DNA of 62,650 bases from Actinomycetota bacterium. GTDB lineage: Bacteria > Actinomycetota > Actinomycetes > Actinomycetales > Microbacteriaceae. Where the stretch lies: positions 1 through 62,650 of the forward strand of contig JAFDWK010000068.1 in assembly GCA_018268515.1 (NCBI GenBank). Reading direction: 5' to 3'. The notes beneath the pieces are model-generated. The model worked only from the letters and a program-made list of their open reading frames with translations, searched no databases and was not told the DNA's origin. Both the position numbers and the translations under genes were made by a program. This document shows, in pieces, positions 33,324 through 42,204 of the stretch; positions within the stretch are counted from its first letter, which is position 1; each line of letters starts with the position of its first letter.

Positions 33324-35273
33324 GTGCCCCTGCTCCGCTCGCGTCGCGCGCTCGCCGTCGCGCTCGCCTCATTCCTCACCCTCGGCGGATCCGTCGTCTC
33401 GGCGCTTCCCGCCGCGGCGACGTCGACAAGCTCAGTGACCGACAGCGCTTCGACGAGTTCGGCGACGGCCTCGGCGACCGACACAGCGTCGGCGACGGCC
33501 TCGGCGACCGACGTCAAGGATGCGTCCTGCACCGTCGACGACGCCCGCGCGCTGTGCGCTCCCGTCGGCGACCTGCTCGACGTGCGCATCGGCGATGTGC
33601 ACCCGACGCAGCCCTCGCTCGGTTACGACGAGGTCTACTACAAGCTCGGCCGCTATGACGCCGACCTGTCGAAGGACGCCATCAACAAGAAGTTCGCCGA
33701 CTGGTGCGAGGCGAACGGGCAGGGGGATGCGGCGAGCGCCCCGTCCGGGGCGACGCTGCAGGATCCGTCCACCTTCACCTGCACGGTGCCGGTCGGCAGT
33801 GAGACCGCCGACACGATCGCGCCCATGAAGACCGTCGTGATCGGCCCGAACGGCGTGCTCTACCTCACCGACGGGCACCACACCCTCACGTCGTTCCAGG
33901 AGAACAGCGGTCCCGACGTGCACGTGCGGCTGCGCGTGCTCGGCAACCTGTCCGGCCTGTCCGACGCGGACTTCTGGGCCGCGATGCAGGCGAACAAGTG
34001 GACTTGGCTGCGCGACGTGAACGGCGACGCGATCACGCCCGCCCAGCTGCCCGCGAACGTGGGGCTGGCGAGCTTCCAGGACGACCGTTTCCGCAGCATC
34101 CTCTACTTCGCCCGCGACATCGGCTACGCCTCCGACGGCGCCGTGCCGTTCCAGGAGTTCTACTGGGGCACCTGGCTGCGCACCCGCACCGACATCCCCG
34201 TCGCGGGCTGGAACCAGGACGATTGGGCCGGATCCCTCGCCCTCGTGAAGCAGCTCGCCCAGGCTCAGGTCGCGCTCGGTGCCGGAACCGTGGTCGACCC
34301 GCAGTCCGGCTACACCGCCGGCGACCTCAGCGTGCTCGGCGCCTGGAACGACGGCAAGGCGGAGACCAAGGGCGAGTGGGCGAAGCTGTCCAAGCCCTAC
34401 ACCGACGCCAAGCCCGGCAAGCTCGCCTACATGACCGAGTACCGCCTGCGGCACGTCGCCCCGGCACTGACCGCACCCGCGGCGCCGGCCGCTCCGACCG
34501 TGGTCGTCGGCGGAACGTCGGCCGCGGGCTCGCATGTGGCCGTCTCCTGGACCGCTCCCGCCGACGGCGGATCCGCGATCACCGGGTACACCGTCGCACT
34601 CGGCACCGGGCGCACCGCCGAGGTCGACGCCCGGAGCACGTCGTTCACGTTCGACGGCGTGGCGCCGGGGTCGTACTCGGCCACCATCACCGCGCACAAC
34701 GCCGTCGGATCCACCTCCTCCGCAGCGACACCGGTCGCCGTCGCGGATCCCGCCGCGGTGCAGGGCTCGGTCACGATCACGGGCGACCTGCGTTCGGGCG
34801 GATCCGTCACCGTCACCGCGAACGGGCTGGCCGCCGAGGTGGCCGGGTTCAGTGTCGAGGTGCATTCGGATCCGGTCTCGCTGGGCACCGGATCCACGGA
34901 TGCGTCGGGTGCGTTCGCGCTGCCGGCGGCGCTGCCCGCGACCCTGCCCGCGGGCGCGCACACCGTGACCGTGTCGTTCAACGGCGCCACTGTGGCGTCC
35001 ACCGCGTTCACAGTCGCCCCGGCGAGCACCGGGAACGGCGGATCCGGCAACGGCGGCACCGGTTCCGGTTCGGGCAGCTCCGGTGCGGGGTCGGCCGGCT
35101 CCGGCTCGACCGGTTCCGGTTCGGGCTCGCTCGCGACGACCGGATCCGCCGCGCCGATCGCCCTCGGCGCGGCCGGCGCCCTCGTCATCGCGGCCGGCGT
35201 GCTGCTGCGGATCCTGAGCGAGCGCAGCGAGACGAAGGGCGCCCGGCGCCGCACCGGTGCCGGCCAGGGCTGA
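33324..35273 (+). CDS. Secreted ParB-like (ParBc_2) protein with fibronectin III domain and cell-wall/membrane anchor
   Basis: A 649-aa exported protein. A signal peptide (residues 1-32, RRALAVALASFLTLGGSVVS) is followed by a Ser/Thr/Ala-rich stretch and a ParB/Srx-like domain (about 70-380) containing LYLTDGHHTLTSFQ, the family's characteristic block. A fibronectin type III domain (about 385-470; VSWTAPADGGSAITGYTVAL), a second beta-rich domain, a Gly/Ser linker and a C-terminal LATTGSA sorting-like motif with a hydrophobic segment and basic tail complete it. The tail after the membrane segment (LRILSERSETKGARRR) is a translated family A repeat. Activity is unknown; DNA cleavage should not be assumed. 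Confidence 0.85.
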   Translation: MPLLRSRRALAVALASFLTLGGSVVSALPAAATSTSSVTDSASTSSATASATDTASATASATDVKDASCTVDDARALCAPVGDLLDVRIGDVHPTQPSLGYDEVYYKLGRYDADLSKDAINKKFADWCEANGQGDAASAPSGATLQDPSTFTCTVPVGSETADTIAPMKTVVIGPNGVLYLTDGHHTLTSFQENSGPDVHVRLRVLGNLSGLSDADFWAAMQANKWTWLRDVNGDAITPAQLPANVGLASFQDDRFRSILYFARDIGYASDGAVPFQEFYWGTWLRTRTDIPVAGWNQDDWAGSLALVKQLAQAQVALGAGTVVDPQSGYTAGDLSVLGAWNDGKAETKGEWAKLSKPYTDAKPGKLAYMTEYRLRHVAPALTAPAAPAAPTVVVGGTSAAGSHVAVSWTAPADGGSAITGYTVALGTGRTAEVDARSTSFTFDGVAPGSYSATITAHNAVGSTSSAATPVAVADPAAVQGSVTITGDLRSGGSVTVTANGLAAEVAGFSVEVHSDPVSLGTGSTDASGAFALPAALPATLPAGAHTVTVSFNGATVASTAFTVAPASTGNGGSGNGGTGSGSGSSGAGSAGSGSTGSGSGSLATTGSAAPIALGAAGALVIAAGVLLRILSERSETKGARRRTGAGQG

Positions 35274-35289
35274 CGACGCACCGTCTCGA

Positions 35290-35320
35290 GGGGGCGTGAT
35301 CGGGATCCGGTCGCGCCCCC
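35290..35320 (+). terminator. GC hairpin after the ParB-like gene
   Basis: GGGGGCG (35290-35296) pairs with CGCCCCC (35314-35320), followed by TTCGTGG. It lies 17 bases after the stop codon and fits a terminator, with only a minimal T-run. Confidence 0.65.
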
Positions 35321-35397
35321 TTCGTGGCGCAACTCGAGTTATCCACAACGATCAATCCCCTCTTCAAATGCTCCTCAGAGATGCCTAGAGTTGCATT

Positions 35398-36600
35398 GTG
35401 GACCTCAGAATGTTCCAGAATGCGGCAACCGGATCACTCGTGCCCATCTCCGGTACGGATCCCGTGCTCGGGTTCTGGCAGCATCAGGCCTTCGTCCCCT
35501 CCCCGCTCCCGAGCGATATGCCCCCGCTGACGTCACCGACCTTTCTCGCAATCGCCGATGCTCGGGCGGCGCTTGCTGCGCTCGACAGCACGTCACGACA
35601 GCTGCCGAACCCGACCCTGCTCCGGCTGCCCACCCTCCGACGCGAGGCTCAGAGCACCTCGGCACTCGAGGGCACATACGCTCCACTGGCCGACGTGCTC
35701 ACGGCCGACGAAGAAAATGCCCCGACCGCGGAGCTGGTCGAGATCCTCAACTACGTGCGGATGGCGCGTCTCGGCTTCGGCCGTGTCGCCGACGGCCAGT
35801 CAATCACGGTGTCACTGCTCAGCGAGTTACAGGGTGTACTGATGCGAGGCTCCCCACTGCAGTCCTCCTCGGGCCGCGTGCGCGACGGCCAGGTCGTCAT
35901 CGGACGACGCGCAGACGCTGACCCGGTGGGCTTCGCCGCTCATGCGGCGCGCTTCGTTCCGTCCCCACCAGGGATCCGGCTCGAGGCCAGCTTGCGCGAC
36001 CTCGCTGACTGGATGCAAGCCGATCATGTGGACCAGATCGACCCTGTCGTCGCCGCCGCGATGTCGCACTACCAGTTCGAGACCCTCCACCCGTTCCGCG
36101 ACGGCAATGGTCGTCTCGGCCGATTCCTGATCGTTCTGCACCTCCAGCTGACGGGCGTGCTCGGCGAACCCACCTTGACGGTCTCACCCTGGTTCGAGGC
36201 TCGTCGCACCGAGTACTACGATCGCCTCTTCGGGGTGAGCGCTCGGGGTGACTGGGATGGCTTCGTGCAGTTCTTCGCACGTGGTCTGCAAGCGGCGGCT
36301 GATCAGACCCGCCTGCAGATGGTGGCACTCGTGAGGGTGCAGACCGAACTCAAAGAACGCCTCCGGGCGTCCGCGCTGCGGGCGGACTCCGCGCATGCCC
36401 TGGTCGATCTCGCGGTGGCGAACCCCTCCTTCACCGTCAGGAAGGTGGAAGCAGAGCTCGGGCTGTCGTATGCACGCGCCAACAAACTCGTGCGGCAGCT
36501 CGTCGAACTCGACATCCTCCAGCAGGCAGGAAGCAGCACCTACGACCGCAGATTCTTCGCCCCGCGAGTGCTCCAGTCGCTCACCTCGGATGTGCAATAG
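35398..36600 (+). CDS. Fic-family protein (predicted AMP transferase)
   Basis: A 400-aa protein with the complete Fic active site HPFRDGNGR at residues 231-239 (catalytic His231), so AMP transfer to a protein hydroxyl is expected. The N-terminal inhibitory helix motif (S/T)xxxE(G/N) is present as T87-S-A-L-E91-G92, making it a self-inhibited class II Fic protein. The C-terminal 90 residues form a winged-helix-like domain (FTVRKVEAELGLSYARANKL), usual in this subgroup. The start is GTG at 35398. GGATCC words are rare here, unlike in its neighbours. Target is unknown; it stands alone. Confidence 0.93.
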   Translation: MDLRMFQNAATGSLVPISGTDPVLGFWQHQAFVPSPLPSDMPPLTSPTFLAIADARAALAALDSTSRQLPNPTLLRLPTLRREAQSTSALEGTYAPLADVLTADEENAPTAELVEILNYVRMARLGFGRVADGQSITVSLLSELQGVLMRGSPLQSSSGRVRDGQVVIGRRADADPVGFAAHAARFVPSPPGIRLEASLRDLADWMQADHVDQIDPVVAAAMSHYQFETLHPFRDGNGRLGRFLIVLHLQLTGVLGEPTLTVSPWFEARRTEYYDRLFGVSARGDWDGFVQFFARGLQAAADQTRLQMVALVRVQTELKERLRASALRADSAHALVDLAVANPSFTVRKVEAELGLSYARANKLVRQLVELDILQQAGSSTYDRRFFAPRVLQSLTSDVQ

Positions 36601-36648
36601 AGCGCAGCGACGCACGCTGCGGGGTTCGGTCGTCCCCCATCTCGGGAG

Positions 36649-36683
36649 AACGTGTAAAAAAACCGGCCGAATCTTTACACGTT
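36649..36683. repeat. Palindrome AACGTGTAAA...TTTACACGTT
   Basis: Perfect 10-bp arms around 15 bases, with a third arm-like word TTTACACGTCG at 36703-36713. AT-rich for this genome. It lies between the convergent fic and aarF-like genes, so it is either a terminator or a protein-binding repeat. Confidence 0.7.
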
Positions 36684-36714
36684 CCCCGAAAGGGCGAAGC
36701 CGCTTTACACGTCG

Positions 36715-38787
36715 TCAGCGCGGCCCGCGGCGGAACAGCCCCGCGAACAGGGCGTGTAGCAGCGGCAGCACCGAGACGCTCATCAGCACCGTGCCGAGCA
36801 CCGGGTTCACCGCGAGCACGAGCGCCCCGGCCACCAGCAGCGCGGCGAACAGCAGCCCGGACACGCCGCGACGGATGAGCCCGTCGATGCGATCGAGGCG
36901 CCGCTCGATGCGCGAGGTGTCGAAGGAGACGGATCCGTCATCGACCCGGGTGATGATGTCGTCGATCCGCTTCGGCAACCGCCACAGGATGCCGGCGGTC
37001 GCGACGGCCTGCTGCGAGAAGTCCCGCACGATGTTGCCGCTCTCGTCGGCCAGCAGCCGGGTGGCGTAGGGCTCGATCGACTCCCAGATGTTGAACTGCG
37101 GATCCAGTCCGCTGCACATGCCGGAGGTCAGCGAGACGGCGCGGATGAGCAGCAGCAGGCCCTCGGGCAGCTGCACCGGCAGCGAGCGCATGCTGTCGCC
37201 GAACTCACCCGCGAACCCCTGGAACTCGCGCGGATCGACGTCGCGCAGCTCGGCGAAGCCCATGCCGCCGAACCGGGCGAACAGGGCGGTGAGCGCCCGT
37301 TCCAGCTCGCGGTTCTCGGCCGACGGCATCAGCACGCCGATCTCCTGCGCCGCGGCGACCATGCCCTTCCCGTCGCGCGACGCGGCCGCGATGAACAGGG
37401 TGCGCAGCCCGTGCCGGATCCCCTCGGGCACCTCGGCCATCATCCCGAAGTCGATGAAGGTGAGCCGCCAGGCGGGGTGCCCCGCACCGGTCGCCGAGCC
37501 TGCTGCGCCCGTCGAAGCGCCCGGCATCCCGAGCCCGCCCGCGCGGTGCGGGGTGACGAAGATGTTCCCCGGATGCGGATCCGCATGCACGAATCCGTGC
37601 GTGAACAGCTGATCGAACATGACCTCGGCGAACACGCGGGCGACGTCGGCCGGGTCGATGCCGGCCGCGCGCAGAGCGTCGGTGTCGTTGATCTTGATCG
37701 CCGTGACGTCGGAGAGCGTGAGCACGCGGCGGGTGGTGCGCTCCCAGGCGACGAGCGGCGCGTCGACCCGCGGATCGTGCGCGAAGTTCTCGGCGAACCG
37801 CTCCGCGGCCGCGGCCTCATGCAGGTAGTCGATCTCCTCGAGGCTGGTCTGCGCGAACTCCTCGACGAGGGCCGGCGCATCGACGCGGTCGGCGATGAAG
37901 CGGATCCGGCGCAGCCAGGCCGCAACCCGGCGGAGCGCCGCGAGATCCGTGGCGACCACCTGGTCGATCCCGGGCCGCTGCACCTTGACGACGACCTCGG
38001 CGAACCCGGCGTCGGAGGCGTCGAGATCCGACAGCAGTGCCCGGTGCGCCTGCCCGAGCGACGCCGCGGCGAGCGGGGTGTCGTCGAACCAGGCGAAGGC
38101 GCGCGAGAGCGGCACGCCGAGCTCGGCTTCGGCGAGCGCGCGGATCTCGGCGATGGGCACCGGCGGCACCTCGTCCTGCAGGCCCGCGAGCTCGGTGGTG
38201 ATCTCGGGCGGCAACACGTCCAGGCGCGACGACATGAACTGGCCGACCTTGATCATCAGGCCGCCGAGCTCGACCGCGAGCACCTGGAAGCGATGTGCGA
38301 GCACCCGCATCCGGCGCTCCCGGGAGCTCTCGGCCACGCCTGCGAAGCCGATCCGCGGCAGCACGAGCTCGAACCACCACGTCTGCACGAGCACTCGCGC
38401 CGCGAATCCGAGGATCCGCCGATACCGCGCGCGCAGCGGCGGGCCCTGGTCGCCGGCCGTGCCTGAGTGCGCCGATGGTGCCGGGGCGGGTGCGCGCCCG
38501 GCCACCGATGCCTGTGACGACCCGGATCCCGGCACCGCGGACGGCCCCGGCCCCTGAGACGCCTCAGGCTCTCGGGGCGACCCGGACTCCTGGGGTGATC
38601 CGGAGTCCTGAGGCGACCCAGGTCCTTGGGGCGCCCCCGGCACCTGGGGCGACCCGGACTCCTGGGGCGACCCGGACCTCGGCGACCCCGTCCCCTGGGC
38701 CGCCCCTGGTCCCTGAGGCTCTCGAAGGGACCCCGGCTCCCGTGCCCCGCTCAGGAACCAGTCGGCGTCGTCGTCCCCCGCCGCCAT
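36715..38787 (-). CDS. AarF/UbiB (ABC1) family atypical kinase
   Basis: A 690-aa protein of the UbiB/ABC1 family of protein-kinase-like ATPases. Family blocks: ELGGLMIKVGQFMSSRLDVL and QDEVPP (the KxGQ region), AAASLGQAH (the Ala-rich nucleotide loop), VVVKVQRPGID, FVHADPHPGNIF (catalytic loop) and LTFIDFGMM. The last 60 residues form a membrane-associated hydrophobic pair. The start at 38787 shares one base with the padR stop (TGATG). The N-terminal 110 residues are repetitive Gly/Ser/Pro/Gln (GSPQESGSPQ units), and a family B-like repeat is translated as GASTGAAGSATGAG between the catalytic loop and IDFG. Confidence 0.92.
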   Translation of the reverse strand: MAAGDDDADWFLSGAREPGSLREPQGPGAAQGTGSPRSGSPQESGSPQVPGAPQGPGSPQDSGSPQESGSPREPEASQGPGPSAVPGSGSSQASVAGRAPAPAPSAHSGTAGDQGPPLRARYRRILGFAARVLVQTWWFELVLPRIGFAGVAESSRERRMRVLAHRFQVLAVELGGLMIKVGQFMSSRLDVLPPEITTELAGLQDEVPPVPIAEIRALAEAELGVPLSRAFAWFDDTPLAAASLGQAHRALLSDLDASDAGFAEVVVKVQRPGIDQVVATDLAALRRVAAWLRRIRFIADRVDAPALVEEFAQTSLEEIDYLHEAAAAERFAENFAHDPRVDAPLVAWERTTRRVLTLSDVTAIKINDTDALRAAGIDPADVARVFAEVMFDQLFTHGFVHADPHPGNIFVTPHRAGGLGMPGASTGAAGSATGAGHPAWRLTFIDFGMMAEVPEGIRHGLRTLFIAAASRDGKGMVAAAQEIGVLMPSAENRELERALTALFARFGGMGFAELRDVDPREFQGFAGEFGDSMRSLPVQLPEGLLLLIRAVSLTSGMCSGLDPQFNIWESIEPYATRLLADESGNIVRDFSQQAVATAGILWRLPKRIDDIITRVDDGSVSFDTSRIERRLDRIDGLIRRGVSGLLFAALLVAGALVLAVNPVLGTVLMSVSVLPLLHALFAGLFRRGPR

Positions 38788-39380
38788 CAGTCGGCGAGGA
38801 TCGCGTACAGCTTGCGGCGGGCCTCGTCGAGCACGTCGATCGCCTGCTGCACCTGCTCCGGGGATCCGGTGCGCGCGACCTGCGCCGCGGCTCCCGCGAG
38901 GTCGACGCCCGCCTTGGGCAGCGCCCCGAACGACGCCGCACCGGCGCGCGCCGTGGATCCTTCCCACGGCGGGCTCCCCGCCTCATCGGCGACCGCGCGG
39001 CCCGCCTCGGTGAGCGAGTAGGTCTTGCGTCCGCTCTGCTCGGCGGCCTCGATGAGCCCCTCGTCGGCGAGCAGCTGCAGGGTCGGGTAGACGGATCCGG
39101 CGCTCGGCTTCCACGAGCCGCCGCTGCGCTCCTCGATCTCCTGGATGATCTGGTATCCGTGCATGGGCTGCTCGGCGAGCAGTGCGAGCACGGCCGCGCG
39201 CACGTCACCGCGCGCCATGCGCGGCGCCTGCGGGCGCTGCTCGAACGAGGCGCGCAGGTGCTCCATCGCCTCCCAGAGGCCGGAGGTCGGGTTCATCCCC
39301 GGGCGTCCCCCGAAACCGCGGCCGCCGCCGGGACCGAAGCCCGGTCCGCCGAACCCGCGTGGTGCGTACGTGTTGTTCAT
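38787..39380 (-). CDS. PadR-family transcriptional regulator
   Basis: A 197-aa regulator. A Gly-rich N-terminus (RGFGGPGFGPGGGRGFGG) precedes a winged helix (ARGDVRAAVLALLAEQPMHG, then YQIIQEIEERSGGSWKPSAG and GSVYPTLQLLADEGLI), the PadR signature. The C-terminal helix mediates dimerisation in the family. GAGGAGGACGTC precedes the ATG. It is co-transcribed and translationally coupled with the aarF-like kinase, and an operator-like palindrome lies 31 bases upstream, indicating autoregulation. Confidence 0.93.
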   Translation of the reverse strand: MNNTYAPRGFGGPGFGPGGGRGFGGRPGMNPTSGLWEAMEHLRASFEQRPQAPRMARGDVRAAVLALLAEQPMHGYQIIQEIEERSGGSWKPSAGSVYPTLQLLADEGLIEAAEQSGRKTYSLTEAGRAVADEAGSPPWEGSTARAGAASFGALPKAGVDLAGAAAQVARTGSPEQVQQAIDVLDEARRKLYAILAD

Positions 39381-39410
39381 GACGTCCTCCTCGATTCCCG
39401 CTCGCCCGAG

Positions 39411-39440
39411 CGATACTCAACGATATGTCGTTATGTATCG
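39411..39440. promoter_or_regulatory. PadR operator-like palindrome
   Basis: A 30-bp dyad beginning CGATACTCAACGATAT and ending CGTTATGTATCG, with 24 of 30 positions symmetric. It is AT-rich in a GC-rich genome and sits immediately upstream of padR. ATAC...GTAT spacing resembles known PadR operators. Confidence 0.75.
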
Positions 39441-39575
39441 GAACGGAAGGCCGGATCCGGATCCGACCACGTCGCCCTGGTCGATTCTCCCTCCGGCGGG
39501 TCCTCGCATCGGCCGCGTTCGCCGGCGTGCGCCAGCTCGTGCGGTCTCGTGCCGGCTCGTGCGGTCTCGCGTTCG

Positions 39576-39642
39576 GGCGGAGAACTCGCGTTCGGGCGGA
39601 GCCTGGGCCCGCATGCCTCCGCCCGAGCCGGAGTTCTCCGCC
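39576..39642. repeat. 67-nt palindrome upstream of RNase HI
   Basis: Left arm starting GGCGGAGAACTC and right arm ending GAGTTCTCCGCC are complementary at 23 of 26 positions around a 15-nt centre. The 334-bp gap 39441-39774 otherwise holds short direct repeats (GTGCGGTCTCG, GCGTTCGGGCGGAG) and no gene I can support. Confidence 0.8.
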
Positions 39643-39774
39643 GGAACCGGTGGAACACCGTCCGGACCAAGCGCCAGGGACACGGCGTGCAGCGCCTACC
39701 AGCGCAACCGCGCGCCCACCTCGCCGGACTCCGCCACGCCCGGCGCGCACCCCGCCACGCCGTACGGTGGAAGC

Positions 39775-40542
39775 ATGACGATCACCGCCGCGGCAGACGG
39801 TTCCGCCCTGGGCAACCCCGGGCCCAACGGCTGGGCCTGGTACATCGACGACGCGAATTGGGCCGCCGGCGGATCCCCGCACGGCACGAACAACCAAGGC
39901 GAGCTGCGGGCCGTGCTCGAGCTGCTGCAGGCGACGGCGGGCACGGCCGGCGAGAAGCTCGTGATCGAGTGCGACAGCCGGTACGTGATCGACTCCGTGA
40001 CCAAGTGGATGCCGGGGTGGAAGCGCAAGGGCTGGCGCAAGTCCGACGGCGGCCCCGTGCTCAACCGCGACCTGCTCGAGGGCATCGACGAGGCGCTGCG
40101 CGGGCGGGATGTGTCGTTCACCTGGGTCAAGGGCCACGCCGGGCACCCCCTGAACGAGGCGGCCGATCAGCGCGCGAACGCCGCCGCGACCGCGTATCAG
40201 CGCAAGCGGGAGCCGGAGCGGGGACCCGGGTTCACGGGCGGCTCACTCACCGACGCCGGGGTGGCCCCCGCTCCGGCCCCTGCACGCAAGCCCCCCGCCA
40301 CGGTGTCCGCCGACGGAACCCGGGCCGGATCCGCCGCCCTCCCCGTCGTGGCCCCATCGGCTGCGCCGGCGCCGGCCCTCTGGGCCGAGGCGTCCGACCT
40401 GCTCGACGGGCTCGACCTCCCTGCCACCGCCGCGCCGATCGAACTGCGCGTCGCGCTCAGCGCCTCCGAGCACGCGCGCCTGCGCGACCGTGCCGACGCG
40501 CAGCGCGTGAGCCTCGAGGAGGCTTTGCGCCGCCTGATCTGA
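39775..40542 (+). CDS. rnhA: Ribonuclease HI with C-terminal extension
   Basis: Degrades RNA in RNA-DNA hybrids. The RNase H fold fills residues 1-140 with acidic residues Asp8 (ADGSALGNPGPNGW), Glu43 (NNQGELRAV), Asp67 (IECDSRYVIDS) and Asp131 (ADQRAN), plus the VKGHAGH loop. A further 115 residues follow: a Pro/Ala linker and a short helical end (IELRVALSASEHARLRDRAD) that could be a small partner-binding domain. The start is the ATG at 39775; frames running further upstream are non-coding. It is followed after 25 bases by the DUF503 gene in the same direction. Confidence 0.94.
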   Translation: MTITAAADGSALGNPGPNGWAWYIDDANWAAGGSPHGTNNQGELRAVLELLQATAGTAGEKLVIECDSRYVIDSVTKWMPGWKRKGWRKSDGGPVLNRDLLEGIDEALRGRDVSFTWVKGHAGHPLNEAADQRANAAATAYQRKREPERGPGFTGGSLTDAGVAPAPAPARKPPATVSADGTRAGSAALPVVAPSAAPAPALWAEASDLLDGLDLPATAAPIELRVALSASEHARLRDRADAQRVSLEEALRRLI

Positions 40543-40567
40543 GCGGATCCGGTGCCACACTGGCCGG

Positions 40568-40864
40568 ATGTGGATCGGTTGGATCGAGTTCGACATCCTG
40601 CTCGGCGACGTGCACTCGCTCAAGGAGAAGCGCAGCGTGATCCGGCCGCTGATCGCCGAGCTCGGCCGGCGCACCGAGGCCGCCGTGGCGGAGGTCGGTG
40701 CGCAGGATCTGCACCGCCGCACGTTGCTCGGCGCGTCCGTGGTCGCGGCGCACGCCTCACACGTACGCGACGTGCTGGACGAGGCCGAACGGCTGCTCAC
40801 GGAACAGCATCCGGAGATCACCGTGCTCTCGGCCCACCGAGGCCTGCACAGCAGCGACGACTGA
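40568..40864 (+). CDS. DUF503 family protein (YlxP-like)
   Basis: A 98-aa small protein with the family pattern MWIGWIEFDILLGDVHSLKE KRS at the start and QDLHRRTLLGASVVAAHAS in the middle. DUF503/YlxP proteins are found near translation genes in many bacteria but have no established activity. It probably shares a transcript with rnhA. A family B repeat follows its stop at 40889-40910. Confidence 0.9.
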   Translation: MWIGWIEFDILLGDVHSLKEKRSVIRPLIAELGRRTEAAVAEVGAQDLHRRTLLGASVVAAHASHVRDVLDEAERLLTEQHPEITVLSAHRGLHSSDD

Positions 40865-40888
40865 CAGCCGAATCCTGGCCGACCATCC

Positions 40889-40910
40889 GGTCCCTGAGCC
40901 CGTCGAAGGG
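40889..40910. repeat. Family B repeat (reverse orientation) between convergent genes
   Basis: Contains CCTGAGCCCGTCGAAG, the reverse complement of the core at 420-441, and sits 24 bases before the stop of the convergent AAA gene. Confidence 0.9.
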
Positions 40911-40933
40911 CCCGGATCCGGACATGCCCCTCT

Positions 40934-42187
40934 TCAGGCGCCGAGCGCACCGATCGGGACGACGTGGATGCCGTCCGGTCGCGTGTAGGCGTATCGGCCG
41001 CCGGTGATGATCATCATGGCGACCGGGCGGGCGGTGCGCGCAGGGTCGAGATTGTCGGCGAAGCGCTTCAGCGATGCGGCCGCGTCCTCTTCACGCGCTG
41101 CGGCGAGTTTCACTTCGCAGGCGATCCAGGATCCGTTCGGGAACTCGATGATCGCGTCGACCTCGCGTCCGGCGCTGTCGCGGTAGTGGCGAACCGTCCC
41201 CTCTCGCGGCTCCGCGTAGACCCGCAGATCACGGATCACCAGCGACTCGAACAGCTGCCCGAAATACTCCAGATCCGTCAGCAGCCGATCCGTATCCGCG
41301 CCCAGAGCGGCAGCGGCCAGCGACGGATCCACGAAATGCCGCCGCGGCGCCTTGCGCACGCGATCTCGCGACCGCAGGTGCGGACCCCAGCTCGGCTGAT
41401 CCTCGATGACGAAGACCCGGGCGAGCGCGCCCAGATAGCCCTGCACGGTGGCATCGGTCATCCGCTCGTCACCGCCGGAGGCATCCCGGGCGAGCGCCGC
41501 GATGGAGACCTCGGTGGCCGTGCTGCGACCCAACGCCCGGATGACCCGCATGACGGCGTCCGGGTTGCGGCGCGGCTCCGCGTCGAGACGCTGCAGGTCG
41601 ACCCGTGCGGTGTCATCGAGATAGGAACGCAGACGGGCGGACACCTGACGCATGGGAAGGGCCTGCAAACCCGGCCAGCCACCCCGCACCGTCGCTTCCG
41701 CCAGAGCGGGAACGGACAGATCCGAGCTGCCGGATACGGGGGCATCCGGATCCCGGATCAGTTCACCCAGGCTCACCTCGGCGGTGGATGCGCCCGTCTC
41801 CATCAACGACATCGGACGCATTCGGAATCGCAGGATCCGCCCGGCTCCGGAGTGCCGCGTCGTATCGTCCGAGGGCACCGCGGATCCCGCGAGCAGGTAA
41901 GACGCGTCGTCGCGATCCACGGCGACGCGAACGAAGTTCCAGATCTGAGGTGCGAGCTGCCACTCGTCGATGAATCGTGGCTGCGCGCCTTCGAGAAGGC
42001 GCGCCGGATCGAGCTCCGCCAGACGAAGCGCATCGGGCTCCACATCCAATTGCACGCTGCTTCGCGCATGGTGGCGCCCGGTCGCCGACTTCCCGCATGC
42101 ACGTGGACCCTCCAGCAGAACCGCTCCCGGATAGCCGAGCGTGTTCGCCAGCTCGGCGTCGATGACACGTGAACGGTAGTCCGCCAT
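40934..42187 (-). CDS. ATP-binding protein with DUF4143 domain
   Basis: A 417-aa AAA-like ATPase. The P-loop GPRACGKS lies at residues 27-34, an acidic strand LLEGAQPRFIDEWQLAPQIW follows, and the C-terminal half carries the DUF4143 region with a nuclease-like strand pattern (VRHYRDSAGREVDAIIEFPN then WIACEVKLAA), i.e. D...E.K typical of PD-(D/E)XK folds. The family is widespread and often strain-variable; function is unknown. No neighbour suggests a partner. The upstream region is a purine-rich repeat. Confidence 0.9.
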   Translation of the reverse strand: MADYRSRVIDAELANTLGYPGAVLLEGPRACGKSATGRHHARSSVQLDVEPDALRLAELDPARLLEGAQPRFIDEWQLAPQIWNFVRVAVDRDDASYLLAGSAVPSDDTTRHSGAGRILRFRMRPMSLMETGASTAEVSLGELIRDPDAPVSGSSDLSVPALAEATVRGGWPGLQALPMRQVSARLRSYLDDTARVDLQRLDAEPRRNPDAVMRVIRALGRSTATEVSIAALARDASGGDERMTDATVQGYLGALARVFVIEDQPSWGPHLRSRDRVRKAPRRHFVDPSLAAAALGADTDRLLTDLEYFGQLFESLVIRDLRVYAEPREGTVRHYRDSAGREVDAIIEFPNGSWIACEVKLAAAREEDAAASLKRFADNLDPARTARPVAMMIITGGRYAYTRPDGIHVVPIGALGA

Positions 42188-42204
42188 GTCCCGATCCTAC
42201 TCCG

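Noticed and set aside
40391-40450. Repeat or regulatory site at the rnhA C-terminal linker
   Set aside because: Pro/Ala-rich coding sequence explains the pattern; no symmetry or second copy seen.
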